The notes below the pieces were generated by a model that was given only the letters and a program-made list of their open reading frames with translations, was not told the DNA's origin and made no database searches. A DNA stretch of 64,000 nucleotides. It comes from Deltaproteobacteria bacterium. Its GTDB lineage: Bacteria > Desulfobacterota > Syntrophorhabdia > Syntrophorhabdales > Syntrophorhabdaceae. The stretch spans positions 124,001-188,000 of the forward strand of contig JAKLET010000003.1 of the NCBI GenBank assembly GCA_022711595.1, given 5' to 3'. Shown here in pieces: positions 43,180 through 52,725 of this stretch. The position numbers were made by a program, and so were the translations under genes. Numbering within the stretch: the stretch's first letter is position 1; each line of letters begins with the position of its first letter.

Positions 43180-45762
43180 CTATTTCCTGAAGGTCACGTC
43201 GCCTTTTTCATCTGCATCGACGATGACAATGTCGCCATCCTTGACCTCGCCTTTCAGGATCATGAGCGCCAGCACGTCCTGGACCTTTTTCTGGATGAGG
43301 CGCTTGAGCGGTCTCGCGCCGTAGGCGGGATCGTAGCCTTCTTTTGAGATCAGTTCTTTCAGGCTGTCCGTGAAATCAAGTTCGATATCACGCTGAAGGG
43401 CTCGCCTGGCCATGATGTCGAGCTGGAGCCTGACTATTTCCCTGATGTTGTCCTCTGAGAGGGACTTGAAGATGATGATATCATCGATGCGGTTGATGAA
43501 CTCCGGCTTGAAGTGTGTTTTGACCGCCTCCGTGACGCGGTCTTTCATCTCATCGTAGTCCTTGTCGGTGAGGTCTGTTATCCACTGGCTGCCGATGTTG
43601 GAGGTCATGATGATGACAGAGTTCTTGAAGTCGACGGTGCGGCCCTGACCGTCAGTTAAACGGCCGTCGTCGAGTACCTGGAGAAGCACGTTGAAGACCT
43701 CGGGATGGGCCTTTTCCACCTCGTCAAGGAGTATAATGGAATATGGCCGCCTGCGGACGGCCTCTGTGAGGTAGCCGCCTTCCTCGTACCCCACGTATCC
43801 GGGAGGTGCACCGATGAGGCGCGAAACCGAGTGTTTTTCCATGAACTCGCTCATGTCGATGCGCACGATGGCCTGTTCATCGTCGAAGAGGAATTCCGCC
43901 AATGCCCGGGCGAGCTCAGTCTTGCCCACGCCGGTGGGGCCCAGGAATAGGAAAGACCCGAGGGGGCGGTTTGGGTCCTGCAGTCCTGCCCGCGCACGCC
44001 GTATGGTGTTGGAAACGGCGTTTATGGCCTCATCCTGGCCGATGACCCGAAGGTGTATGCGCTCTTCCATTCGGACGAGCTTGTCCATCTCGCCTTCAAG
44101 CATCTTGGATACGGGGATACCGGTCCACTTGGAAACAACCCTTGCGATGTCCTCCTCATCCACTTCTTCCTTGAGCATTTTCTTGCCTTTCTGCAGGGCG
44201 GCAAGCTCATCGTTCTTCTCTTTCAGCTCCTGTTCCAGTGTGGAGATGGTGCCGTATCGGATCTCGGCGACCCTGCCGAAATCGCCCTTGCGCTCAAGCT
44301 CTTCCGCCTGCGTCCTGGCGTGCTCGATCCTTTCTTTTGTCTCGGTGATTCCCGTGATAAAGGCCTTTTCCTGTTCCCAGTGTTTGCGTTTTTCGGCCAC
44401 CTCGTCCTTGAGCCCGGTCAGTTCCTCTTCGAGCTTTTTTTTGCGGTCTTTAGACGCCTCGTCCTTTTCCTTTTTCATGGCTTCGATCTCGATCTGGGAC
44501 TGGATGATCTTCCTTTCGATCTCGTCGATCTCGGTGGGCACGCTGTCGATCTCCATGCGAAGCCTCGACGATGCCTCGTCCACGAGGTCGATGGCCTTGT
44601 CAGGGAGGAACCGGTCCGTGATGTACCGGTGAGAGAGCGTGGCCGCGGCTATAAGCGCAGGGTCCTTGATGCGGACCCCGTGGTGGAGCTCGTATTTCTC
44701 CTTTAGGCCGCGAAGGATAGCGATGGTTTCCTCAACGGAGGGTTCGCCGACATAGACAGGCTGAAAACGCCTCTCGAGGGCGGCGTCCTTCTCTATGTAC
44801 TTTCTGTATTCATCGAGGGTCGTGGCTCCGATACAGCGAAGCTCTCCCCGGGCAAGGGCGGGTTTGAGCATGTTCGACGCGTCGACGGCGCCCTGCGCCC
44901 CGCCTGCGCCGACGATGGTGTGGAGTTCGTCGATGAAGAGGATGATCGTGCCCGCCGCTTCGTCTATCTCTTTGAGCACTGCCTTGAGCCTGTCTTCGAA
45001 CTCGCCGCGGTATTTCGCGCCCGCCAGCAGCGATCCCAGATCGAGGGAGAGGACGCGTTTATTCCTGAGGGTTTCCGGGATATCGCCTGATATGATGCGC
45101 TGGGCGAGGCCTTCCACGATGGCTGTCTTGCCGACCCCGGGCTCGCCGATGATGACGGGGTTGTTCTTTGTTCTGCGGGTGAGGACCTGCATGACTCTGC
45201 GGACCTCCTCGTCGCGGCCGATGACGGGGTCGAGCCTGCCCTTTCTTGCCTCTTCGGTCAGGTCGCGGCAGTAGCGCTGAAGGGCCTGGTATTTTTCCTC
45301 CGGGGCCTGATCGGTCACGCGCTGCGTCCCCCGTATGTCCTTAAGCACCGCGTATATGTTGTCCTTTGTTATCCCGTAGATCCTCAGGATTGCCGCAGCG
45401 GGCCCTTCCTTGCCGTCGGCGATGCCGATGAGGATGTGTTCGGTGCTGACGAACTCGTCCTTGAGGCGCCCAGCCTCATTGAAGGCCGTGTCCAGGGTCT
45501 GTTTGAACCTCGGGGAAATGTATGTTTCCGTTGCGCCGTCGACGCGGGGTATTTTGACAAGTTCCCTGTCCAGGTCCCGCGCGATAATGTCAGACTTTGC
45601 CCCGAGCTTGTCCAGTATGGGTTTTATGACACCTTCTTTCTGCGTGATGAGGGCAAAAAGCAGGTGTTCGTTCTCAATGCTCTGATGGCCCAGCGACTCA
45701 GCCTTTTTCTGTGCCTCCTGAATGGCTTCCTGGGCCTTGATGGTCAGTTTTTCCCAGTTCAT
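43180..45762 (-). CDS. clpB: ATP-dependent disaggregase ClpB
   Basis: 860 residues, the usual ClpB length. Two Clp_N repeats (1-145), AAA1 with Walker [10 protein letters not shown] and Walker B LFIDELH, the coiled-coil M domain (~400-525: [31 protein letters not shown]), AAA2 with Walker [10 protein letters not shown] and [14 protein letters not shown], then a C-terminal D2-small domain. With DnaK it rescues aggregated proteins. GGTGGAG precedes the ATG. I saw no CIRCE operator in the upstream 280 bp. Confidence 0.97.
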   Translation of the reverse strand: MNWEKLTIKAQEAIQEAQKKAESLGHQSIENEHLLFALITQKEGVIKPILDKLGAKSDIIARDLDRELVKIPRVDGATETYISPRFKQTLDTAFNEAGRLKDEFVSTEHILIGIADGKEGPAAAILRIYGITKDNIYAVLKDIRGTQRVTDQAPEEKYQALQRYCRDLTEEARKGRLDPVIGRDEEVRRVMQVLTRRTKNNPVIIGEPGVGKTAIVEGLAQRIISGDIPETLRNKRVLSLDLGSLLAGAKYRGEFEDRLKAVLKEIDEAAGTIILFIDELHTIVGAGGAQGAVDASNMLKPALARGELRCIGATTLDEYRKYIEKDAALERRFQPVYVGEPSVEETIAILRGLKEKYELHHGVRIKDPALIAAATLSHRYITDRFLPDKAIDLVDEASSRLRMEIDSVPTEIDEIERKIIQSQIEIEAMKKEKDEASKDRKKKLEEELTGLKDEVAEKRKHWEQEKAFITGITETKERIEHARTQAEELERKGDFGRVAEIRYGTISTLEQELKEKNDELAALQKGKKMLKEEVDEEDIARVVSKWTGIPVSKMLEGEMDKLVRMEERIHLRVIGQDEAINAVSNTIRRARAGLQDPNRPLGSFLFLGPTGVGKTELARALAEFLFDDEQAIVRIDMSEFMEKHSVSRLIGAPPGYVGYEEGGYLTEAVRRRPYSIILLDEVEKAHPEVFNVLLQVLDDGRLTDGQGRTVDFKNSVIIMTSNIGSQWITDLTDKDYDEMKDRVTEAVKTHFKPEFINRIDDIIIFKSLSEDNIREIVRLQLDIMARRALQRDIELDFTDSLKELISKEGYDPAYGARPLKRLIQKKVQDVLALMILKGEVKDGDIVIVDADEKGDVTFRK

Positions 45763-46051
45763 ATCTCCACCCCTCGTATTAAGGTATTATATGGATCAGC
45801 GCTCACCGGCATGACCGTTTAAATGGACCGAACAATTAACTGAGCGTGGCGGCCGCTGAATACTGGGTAAAATATAATCACGATATGGCAGGAATCAACC
45901 GGGCGCGCCTTATGCGGGGAGGCCTCACGGAACAAAACAGGGAATGGCGGATCTTTGTGAAATGTAAAGCGATACAAAGATATGCCTTGTGAATGCCATT
46001 TAATCTTGATAGATTAGCGAAGCGTTTTAAATCATCCAGGAGGCTGTCATA

Positions 46052-46708
46052 ATGAAAAAAGCTTTTGTGGTTTCAGGTTTGTTGGTTTTGGCCGTGCTCA
46101 TCGGCAGCGTGTGCGACGCGGATGCAGCGGCAAAACAGAAGAGAGTGGTGATCAAGAACCAGCAGTCGTCATCCGTCACGGCAAGTATCAGTTTCGCGGC
46201 CGATTCCGAGGTCAACGCGCAGACTCTCGGCACCTTTTGCAAGTCTTCAACGGGTAAGCTCAATTGCGTGTTTGATGTTCCGGCGAACGGCAGCAAGGAG
46301 ATACCCAACCCCGGGTATAAATACCTGAACATGGCGTTGGCTTTCAAGGCCAATGTAGGTTGCGGCTCAACCAAGGCAGAGGTCACCGTCAACAACCCCA
46401 AGTGGTATGATGTGCTGGATGTCAGCCTTGTTGACGGTTTCAATGAAAAGATACAGATAAATGTCACGCCCGCCGGGGGAAAGGCGACCGTTCTGGGGCC
46501 GCCGAAGGGAAAATCAGGGAATCAGAAGGTTTTTGGCGTTTTCCCCGAAGGATGCGATGTGTGCGTGGAAAGGAGAAACCCTCCATGCGGCTATTCGAAG
46601 GGCAAAAGTCCTGAATGCAAGGCCGGGACAGAGATGAAACCTGATGTTGTGTGCCAGTACCAGGACAACTCGAACAATGGCATGATAGAGGTCATCCTGG
46701 TGCCGTGA
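46052..46708 (+). CDS. Exported thaumatin-like protein
   Basis: 218 residues, with AGGAGG eight bases upstream. A signal peptide ends near ADA-AAK. The mature part is beta-rich with eight cysteines. WYDVLDVSLVDGFNEKIQINV closely resembles the thaumatin/PR-5 core string 'SLVDGFNxPM'. The preceding NCVFDVPANGSKEIPNPG and the later CDVCVERRNPPCGYSKG...CKAGTEMKPDVVCQYQ also fit its disulfide pattern. Bacterial members are little studied. Without that resemblance it would be an exported protein of unknown function. A terminator follows. Confidence 0.65.
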   Translation: MKKAFVVSGLLVLAVLIGSVCDADAAAKQKRVVIKNQQSSSVTASISFAADSEVNAQTLGTFCKSSTGKLNCVFDVPANGSKEIPNPGYKYLNMALAFKANVGCGSTKAEVTVNNPKWYDVLDVSLVDGFNEKIQINVTPAGGKATVLGPPKGKSGNQKVFGVFPEGCDVCVERRNPPCGYSKGKSPECKAGTEMKPDVVCQYQDNSNNGMIEVILVP

Positions 46709-46731
46709 CCCTTTGGTTGACAGGGAATCGC

Positions 46732-46764
46732 AAGGGGCGGGCCCATGGCCGGCCCCTTTTTTAT
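46732..46764 (+). terminator. Terminator after the thaumatin-like gene
   Basis: AAGGGGC and GCCCCTT pair, with further inner GGCC/GGCC pairing possible, followed by TTTTTAT, 24 bp past the stop. Confidence 0.7.
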
Positions 46765-46813
46765 CCGTCCCGTGATGGTTGTGGAAAGGACATTTGTCGT
46801 TATTCAGGCTCTT

Positions 46814-46842
46814 TTGACATCACCCCTCCGTTGTGCTAAGAA
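46814..46842 (+). promoter_or_regulatory. Promoter of the TtuB/TtuA pair, leaderless arrangement
   Basis: Perfect TTGACA at 46814-46819, 17-bp spacer, TAAGAA at 46837-46842. The ATG follows after only six bases (46849), so the transcript would start at or next to the start codon. Confidence 0.55.
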
Positions 46843-46848
46843 ATAGCC

Positions 46849-47037
46849 ATGAAAGTCAATTGGGAGGGCAGGGAATACACATTTGAAAAACCCATGCTCG
46901 TCTCCCGGCTTCTTGATGAGCTTGAGGTAAGCAAAGAAGCGCATCTCGTTGTTGCCAACAACCGGCTCGTTACCGAGGACCACAAGCTCGGAGCGGACGA
47001 TAACGTGAAGGTCATACGGGTCATATCGGGCGGATGA
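46849..47037 (+). CDS. ThiS/MoaD/TtuB-like sulfur carrier protein
   Basis: 62 residues, beta-grasp ubiquitin-like fold (KVNWEGREYTFEKPMLVSRLLDELEVSKEAHLVVANNRLVTEDHKLGADDNVKVIRVISGG). The Gly-Gly C-terminus is the site of adenylation and thiocarboxylate formation. Its stop overlaps the start of the TtuA-like gene by 4 bp. This links it to tRNA thiolation rather than thiamine or molybdopterin, since no thi or moa genes are near. No ribosome site precedes the ATG. Confidence 0.85.
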   Translation: MKVNWEGREYTFEKPMLVSRLLDELEVSKEAHLVVANNRLVTEDHKLGADDNVKVIRVISGG

Positions 47038-47972
47038 AGTGCAGGATCTGCGGACAGACGGCGAGTATCAGCCTGCGATCTCACAAGACCGCTTTTTGCG
47101 ATGCAGATTTTCTCCGTTTTTTTGAAAGACGGGTTGCTGTGACCATCAGGAAATACCGTCTAATCGGCAAGGATGACAGGCCTGTCGTGGCTGTTTCGGG
47201 AGGCAAGGACTCTCTGTCCCTCTGGCATCTTCTCAACAGCACGGGTATCGCATCAGACGGCATCTACGTGGATCTCGGCATCGGCGATTATTCCCGGATC
47301 TCGCTCGAGAAGATCAAGGCTGTAGCCGACAGGCTCGGCAGAAAGGTCTTTATCTTCCATGTCGGGGACATCTTCCAGAGGGGGATTAACGAAGTTGCGA
47401 GGGCCATACGGAGGGTCCCATGCTCGGCATGCGGCATGATCAAGCGCTACGTAATGAACAGGGTCTGCATGGACAAAGGGTACAACCTGCTTCTCACGGG
47501 TCACAACCTCGACGACGAGGCGGCGGCCCTTTTCGGCAATGTTCTTTACTGGAAGAAGGAATATCTGTGGAGGAAAGACATTGTCCTTGACGAAGAGGAG
47601 GGGCACCTTTCGCGAAAGGCAAAGCCTTTCTTTTTGTGTTCGGAACGGGAGGTGGCCGCCTACGCGATCATCTCCGGCATCGACTATGTCTACGAGGAGT
47701 GCCCCTTTTCGAAGGGCGCCAAGACCCTTGCCTATAAGGGGATACTCAACAAACTCGAGGAATCGTCGCCCGGTACGAAGCTCATGTTCATCAAGGGGTA
47801 TCTGGGTGAACTGAAACAGATGAAGGCACGGGACAAGGCCGCCGATGACGTGAGGGGAGCGGCTTACTGCGACACCTGCGGTTATCCCACTCTCGGGGGG
47901 CGCTGCGGGTTCTGCCTGACGCTTCAAAAACTGGATCTTCCATACCGTGCGGAATTCGAGCAGTACGGTTGA
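47034..47972 (+). CDS. TtuA/TtcA-family tRNA 2-thiolation enzyme
   Basis: 312 residues. N-terminal zinc motif KCRICG...FCDADF, PP-loop VVAVSGGKDSLSL (AMP-forming), PCSACGMIKR and YEECPFSKG (cysteines placed like the three [4Fe-4S] ligands of TtuA), and a C-terminal zinc motif CDTCGYPTLGGRCGFC. Both zinc knuckles separate it from TtcA. TtuA inserts sulfur from thiocarboxylated TtuB into U54 of tRNA in thermophiles. The overlapping carrier gene upstream supports the same chemistry here; the target base is inferred. Confidence 0.85.
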   Translation: MKCRICGQTASISLRSHKTAFCDADFLRFFERRVAVTIRKYRLIGKDDRPVVAVSGGKDSLSLWHLLNSTGIASDGIYVDLGIGDYSRISLEKIKAVADRLGRKVFIFHVGDIFQRGINEVARAIRRVPCSACGMIKRYVMNRVCMDKGYNLLLTGHNLDDEAAALFGNVLYWKKEYLWRKDIVLDEEEGHLSRKAKPFFLCSEREVAAYAIISGIDYVYEECPFSKGAKTLAYKGILNKLEESSPGTKLMFIKGYLGELKQMKARDKAADDVRGAAYCDTCGYPTLGGRCGFCLTLQKLDLPYRAEFEQYG

Positions 47973-47979
47973 TATTCAA

Positions 47980-48009
47980 TTGACAGTGAACAGCCGGTAA
48001 TGACATAAT
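47980..48009 (+). promoter_or_regulatory. Promoter of the GAF protein gene
   Basis: TTGACA at 47980-47985, 18-bp spacer, CATAAT at 48004-48009; the start codon at 48022 is only 12 bases later. Confidence 0.5.
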
Positions 48010-48021
48010 TCGGGTATAGGA

Positions 48022-49392
48022 ATGATCGACGGACTTTCTCAGCTTATCTTCAATATCTACGAGGCGTTTACCGTGGCTCTCTATGTGAGGGAGGACGACA
48101 GGCTGAACTGCCTCTCGTCGGTAACATTCGCAAGGAGCTTCGACAGCAAAAAGAGTATTCCCATCGAGGGTACCCTGCCCGGATGGGTCATCAAGCACAA
48201 CGCTCCCCTGATCATACCCAATTTCGACCGTGATGAAGGCGCCCTCGGTTACTACGGGAGCAACGAGGGGATCAAATCCTTCATGGGGTATCCCATGGAC
48301 AGCAAAGGCGTCATCATAGTCGACAGCAAGAAGAAGTATGTTTTCACCGACAAGGAGAAGAAGATACTGGGTTCCTTCGTTTCCGTGATCGACGAAGAGC
48401 TTGAGAGGGAAAAGAGGACCCTCCATACGGAGGAGACCATTGAGGAGCTTTACGCGGAGAAGCGCATCCTGAACCTGCTGAGCGCCCTTAATACTTCTAA
48501 AATATCCATTCACGGGGTGCTGACGGAAATACTCGGCCTCTCGGGAGGTAATTTTTGCTTTATTGGAATGGAAAAAAAAGGACACCTTGTTATCCAGGAT
48601 GTTGTCGGTGTAGAGTACGCTGATGCCATTAAGAAGGAATGCTATCCCGGCGAAAGCATAGCCTCGGTGGTCCTTGAAGGGGGCAGGGAACTGCTCTTGC
48701 CTCATGGGAGCGGGTATCTCCGCGAAAAACCTCTTTTTTTTCCAAACGAGCCCTTGAAGGCCCGGCAGTTCTTCGGTTTTCCCCTCATCACCGAGGACAC
48801 GGCCTTCGGTGTCATAGGTTTTGTTTCGCTCTACGACCGTGAACTCAAGGAAAGCTCCATCGCGGCGCTGAGAAACCTTTCATCCCTTCTGTCCCTCTAT
48901 TACACGGCCCAGTGGATGCGTGATCACCTGGACAGGATAAAGGACTTCGATCCGGTCACGGGCGCAGTGCAGTTCCCCGTGTTCCTGGGCATTGTTGAAA
49001 AGATGGCACGAAAAAACGAGCGTTTTTCCATTCTTTGTGTCAAACTGGGGAACATCGGTCTTTATAATAAAAGGTTGGGTTCTGAAGGCACGAACGACTT
49101 TTTGAGGAGGATCTGCCAGGTCATAAGGTACTGTGCGGGCGGCAAGGCATTTGTGACGCGCAAGGGAGGCGGGCGCTTCTTTGTCCTGCTCAAAGGCGGC
49201 GAGACCTTCGAGACGCGCAACATGATGAAACTCCTTTATCACGCGATAGGCAAAAGCCTGGCCGAAGAAGGGCTTTCGGCAAGCGCAGGGGTGATCGAAC
49301 TGGGAACGGCGAGCTTTCCTGACGATTCACCGGACCTGTGGGAGCTTTTCGACAGGATAGAGGAAAAGAAGATACGAAAATTCATTGAATAA
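48022..49392 (+). CDS. Two-GAF signalling protein with a degenerate GGDEF domain
   Basis: 456 residues. GAF 1 (~1-130: TLPGWVIKHNAPLIIPNFDRD), a coiled linker (ERDKRT-like, ~132-155), GAF 2 (~160-295: YPGESIASVVLEGGRELLL, FGFPLITEDTAFGVIGFVSLYD) and a C-terminal domain (~305-456) with the length and start (DFDPVTGAVQFPVF) of a GGDEF. Its active site reads RKGGGRFFV instead of GGDEF, so catalysis is unlikely. It may be a sensor that binds c-di-GMP or a protein. It lies 12 bp before mreB on the same strand, which hints at a link with cell shape. Confidence 0.75.
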   Translation: MIDGLSQLIFNIYEAFTVALYVREDDRLNCLSSVTFARSFDSKKSIPIEGTLPGWVIKHNAPLIIPNFDRDEGALGYYGSNEGIKSFMGYPMDSKGVIIVDSKKKYVFTDKEKKILGSFVSVIDEELEREKRTLHTEETIEELYAEKRILNLLSALNTSKISIHGVLTEILGLSGGNFCFIGMEKKGHLVIQDVVGVEYADAIKKECYPGESIASVVLEGGRELLLPHGSGYLREKPLFFPNEPLKARQFFGFPLITEDTAFGVIGFVSLYDRELKESSIAALRNLSSLLSLYYTAQWMRDHLDRIKDFDPVTGAVQFPVFLGIVEKMARKNERFSILCVKLGNIGLYNKRLGSEGTNDFLRRICQVIRYCAGGKAFVTRKGGGRFFVLLKGGETFETRNMMKLLYHAIGKSLAEEGLSASAGVIELGTASFPDDSPDLWELFDRIEEKKIRKFIE

Positions 49393-49404
49393 GGAGGAGG
49401 GGGA

Positions 49405-50436
49405 ATGGGTTTTTTCAAGCAATTGTTTGGGATGTTTTCCACGCATCTTGCCATGGACCTTGGCACCGCAAATACGTTGATTTACATGAAGGGAGAGGGT
49501 ATTGTGCTAAACCAGCCTTCCGTCGTTGCCATAGATAACAATTCCGGCAAGGTGATCGCCGTCGGGAAGGAAGCGAAGGAATACATCGGCAGGACCCCTC
49601 CGAACATAAGCGCGATAAGGCCGTTGAAGGACGGAGTGATCGCCGATTTCGACGTCGCGAAGGCCATGATCAAATACTTTCTCAAGGTTGTCAGCAGCGA
49701 ACGGAAGATATCGAAGCCGAGGATGGTGGTAGGGGTTCCCTCGGGAATCACGCAGGTGGAGAAAAAAGCAGTCATCGACGCCTGTTTCCAGGTGGGGATC
49801 AGGGACGTTTATCTCATCGAAGAACCCATGGCAGCTTCCATAGGTGCCGGCATGCCCATCGAGCTGCCCAGGGGGAACATGATCGTCGACATAGGAGGCG
49901 GCACGACAGAGGTTGCCATCATAAGCCTTTCAGCCGTGGCATACAGCGAGTCGCTCAGGGTTGCCGGGGACGAGCTCGACGAGGCGATCGTCCGGTATCT
50001 CCAGAAAAAGCACCAGCTTGCCATTGGCGTCATTGCCGCGGAAAAGATCAAGATCGAGGGGGCATCGGCATACCCCATAGATTCCATCAGCGACTCCATC
50101 AACGTGGTGGGTAAGGATCTCCTGACAAGCATACCCAGGAGCATCAAGATCTCCAAGGAAGAGGTCAGGGAGGCCATCGAGGAGCCGGTATCGGCCATAC
50201 TGGACTCCGTCAGGAGGGCGCTGGAAAAACTGCCCGCCGAATTCGTTTCCGACCTCAATGAAACCGGTATGGTCCTGACGGGTGGCGGCGCGCTCCTCAA
50301 GGGTCTGGAGCAGAGGATCGAGAGCGAAACGGGTATAACCGTCATCGTCGCAGACGACCCTCTCGTCTCGGTGACCATGGGTTGCGGCAAGTCCCTGGAA
50401 GAGATGCCGAAGTACAAGAAGGTGTTCATAAACTGA
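49405..50436 (+). CDS. mreB: Rod-shape-determining actin homologue MreB
   Basis: 343 residues. The actin-fold phosphate motifs are MDLGTANTLIY and MIVDIGGGTTEVAIIS, with the adenosine motif VLTGGGALLKGLE. The N-terminal GFFKQLFGMFSTH is the amphipathic membrane-binding helix. Filaments guide peptidoglycan synthesis in rod cells. AAGGAGGAGGGGG precedes the ATG. mreC and mreD do not follow; a repeat and a convergent helicase gene do. Confidence 0.97.
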   Translation: MGFFKQLFGMFSTHLAMDLGTANTLIYMKGEGIVLNQPSVVAIDNNSGKVIAVGKEAKEYIGRTPPNISAIRPLKDGVIADFDVAKAMIKYFLKVVSSERKISKPRMVVGVPSGITQVEKKAVIDACFQVGIRDVYLIEEPMAASIGAGMPIELPRGNMIVDIGGGTTEVAIISLSAVAYSESLRVAGDELDEAIVRYLQKKHQLAIGVIAAEKIKIEGASAYPIDSISDSINVVGKDLLTSIPRSIKISKEEVREAIEEPVSAILDSVRRALEKLPAEFVSDLNETGMVLTGGGALLKGLEQRIESETGITVIVADDPLVSVTMGCGKSLEEMPKYKKVFIN

Positions 50437-50449
50437 AGAGAAGACGGGT

Positions 50450-50580
50450 GATGGGTTATAGGTTATAGGTGATAGGAAAAACAAAAAGACGGGTGATGGG
50501 TCATAGGTTATAGGAAAAAGAGCTTGAGAGGCTATGGTCTTTCCCATAACCCATAACCTATAACCCCTCACCTATGACCT
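50450..50580. repeat. Intergenic palindromic repeat, family A (double left arm)
   Basis: Two left arms (50453-50477 and 50488-50514), each opening with GACGGGTGATGGG, face one right arm at 50541-50580 (CCCATAACCCATAACC). It lies between convergent mreB and the helicase gene. One pairing leaves the other left arm unpaired, so alternative hairpins are possible. Confidence 0.85.
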
Positions 50581-50584
50581 TTTT

Positions 50585-52570
50585 TCAGTATTCGCTTATA
50601 GACCATTCCTCGTAGCGATTACCGTCGAGCTCTGTGAGGAAACGGGATGGGCGCATGATGATATGCCCTGCCTGCCTGTCAAAAGCGAGGATCGGGTAGC
50701 ACAGGTACAATTCATCCATGGCGCGCGTCGAGGCGACATAGAAAAGCCGCCTCTCCTCTTCGATGGCCCCTTCCTCTAAGGCCTTGGGGTTGGGGAACCT
50801 TCCTTCAGCGCACCAGATAATGAAAACGATGTGCCATTCAAGGCCCTTTGCCTGGTGTATTGTGCTCAGGACCACCCGCTCTTCGTCCGTGTCGCCCGCG
50901 GCTATGATCTCTTCACCGCTTAAGCCGCTCATAAGGGAGAGCTCGCTCAGAAAGGTATCCAGGGAATGGTATCTGGTGGAGAAATTGATGAGCTGTCCCA
51001 GGTCTTCAAGGCGCGCCTCGTAGTTGGGGTAGGTGAATTTCAGGTATTCAATGTAGCCATGCTTGAGGACGGCGGAGATCATGTCTCCCGGGGCCTCGTC
51101 GTTCCTTAAGTTTTTCAGCTCGCTGAAAAGCTCCGACCATGTTTCGACATTCTCTTTCCTGATACTCTTGAAGGTCTCGGCTATCTTCTTCGAGATAAGG
51201 GGGTCGAAGGGGTCTTCGCATTCCTTGATGTACGTGTATATATGATCGGCGGTCTTCTTCCCGATGCGGGGGAAGATCTTGAACATACGCTTCCACGATA
51301 TCTCATCGTTGGGGTTCGACATGACACGCAGGAAAGAAACGACGTCCTTGATGTGGGCCTGCTCAAAGAAACGCAGCCCGCTTCTGATCTCGAAGGGGAT
51401 GCCGCGCCGGGTCAGCTCCATTTGCACTTCCATCGAGTGGTAATGCGCCCGGTAAAGGACCGATATGCGGTCGAGGGTCACACCCTCGTCGGAGAGTTCC
51501 AGGATACGCTGGGCAACGAACTCGGCCTGTTGTATGACGTCCCGCGACGGGGCAATGACGGGGATGACGCCGCTTTTCTTGACGCTCCGCAGGGTCTTTT
51601 CGAACTGGCTCATGTTGTGGGAGATGGAGTTGTTTGCAAGTTCGAGGATCTCCGGGGTGCTGCGGTAATTTGTTTCCAGTTTGAATATCCTTGCTTCTTC
51701 GTAATTTTTCGGGAAATCGAGGATGTTCTGGAAATTGGCCCCCCGGAAGGAGTAGATACTCTGCGCGTCGTCGCCGACGACCATGACGTTGCGGTTGATG
51801 ACCCCCATGAAGTCGACGATCTCCGACTGGATGCGGTTGGTGTCCTGGTATTCGTCGACGAGGATATGACGGAAGGTCATCGCATAGAGTTTGCGCAGTT
51901 CTTCGTCTTCGGCAAGTATCCTGTGCCAGCACGTGAGCAGGTCGTCGAAGTCCATGGCGTTCGTTTCGCGTTTCTTTTGAGTGTATAGTTTATGGATGGT
52001 CGCAATTTCTCCGGCAAGGTCGTAAAAGAAGGGGCTTTTCTCGTGTATGGCCTCCTCAATTGTCTGCATTGTATTGGCGGCATAGCTAAAGAGTTCCTTC
52101 AATACCCCGCCTTTCGGGAACATCCTGCTTTTGGTGTCGATCTTCGATTCTTTGACGGCAAGTTCCACGACGTCCTTGGCATCCTCGTTGTCAAGGATGG
52201 TGAAGTTCCTGCGATAGCCGACGCGCTCGGCGTGCTGGCGGAGGATCATATTGCCGATGTGATGGAAGGTCCCTCCCCAGATATAACGCGTGTCCATCTT
52301 GACCAGGTGCTCCACCCTGTGCAGCATCTCGCGGGCCGCTTTGTTCGTGAAGGTCAGAAGCAATATGCCTCCGGGAGGGACGCCCTTTTCGAGAAGGCGG
52401 GCCACCCGGTAGGTAACGACCCGTGTCTTGCCGCTGCCCGCCCCGGCGATGACAAGGATGGGTCCGTCCTCGCTGAGGACCACATTGAGCTGTTCCTCGT
52501 TGAGCTCCCGGGCATAATCGATGATTGCCTTTACGGGGGATATATCGCGATGGATGGTATATTTTTTCAT
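50585..52570 (-). CDS. UvrD/Rep/PcrA-type superfamily 1 DNA helicase
   Basis: 661 residues. Motifs in order: Q motif LNEEQLNVV, Walker A IAGAGSGKTRVV, Ia TFTNKAAREM, DEYQDTN (II), GDDAQSIYSFRGA (III), LETNYRST (IV), VLSTIHQAKGLEWHIVFI (V) and RRLFYVASTRAMDEL (VI). Shorter at the C-terminus than PcrA/UvrD (~720), lacking the Tudor-like tail. A 3'-5' helicase for repair or replication restart. Confidence 0.9.
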   Translation of the reverse strand: MKKYTIHRDISPVKAIIDYARELNEEQLNVVLSEDGPILVIAGAGSGKTRVVTYRVARLLEKGVPPGGILLLTFTNKAAREMLHRVEHLVKMDTRYIWGGTFHHIGNMILRQHAERVGYRRNFTILDNEDAKDVVELAVKESKIDTKSRMFPKGGVLKELFSYAANTMQTIEEAIHEKSPFFYDLAGEIATIHKLYTQKKRETNAMDFDDLLTCWHRILAEDEELRKLYAMTFRHILVDEYQDTNRIQSEIVDFMGVINRNVMVVGDDAQSIYSFRGANFQNILDFPKNYEEARIFKLETNYRSTPEILELANNSISHNMSQFEKTLRSVKKSGVIPVIAPSRDVIQQAEFVAQRILELSDEGVTLDRISVLYRAHYHSMEVQMELTRRGIPFEIRSGLRFFEQAHIKDVVSFLRVMSNPNDEISWKRMFKIFPRIGKKTADHIYTYIKECEDPFDPLISKKIAETFKSIRKENVETWSELFSELKNLRNDEAPGDMISAVLKHGYIEYLKFTYPNYEARLEDLGQLINFSTRYHSLDTFLSELSLMSGLSGEEIIAAGDTDEERVVLSTIHQAKGLEWHIVFIIWCAEGRFPNPKALEEGAIEEERRLFYVASTRAMDELYLCYPILAFDRQAGHIIMRPSRFLTELDGNRYEEWSISEY

Positions 52571-52725
52571 CGGGTTACATTATGCCCCTGCCGTGCGCAC
52601 CATGTCAAGCCGCCTTAGGCATAAGAAAGGGACAGGGAGTTTTTGTCGGTGATTTTTTTGCTTTTTTTTGGTAAACTCAGGGAAATTTTGTGTCCGATCA
52701 TTAATCACGCAAAGGAGGATCTATC

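Noticed and set aside
45763-46051. Heat-shock control element (CIRCE or sigma-32 type) upstream of clpB
   Set aside because: I found neither the TTAGCACTC inverted repeat nor a convincing CTTGAA/CCCCAT pair; only a TATAAT-like string without a good -35.
50450-50580. A-type repeat as a CRISPR array
   Set aside because: Units are 8-17 bp, directly adjacent without unique spacers, occur on both strands and have no cas genes near.
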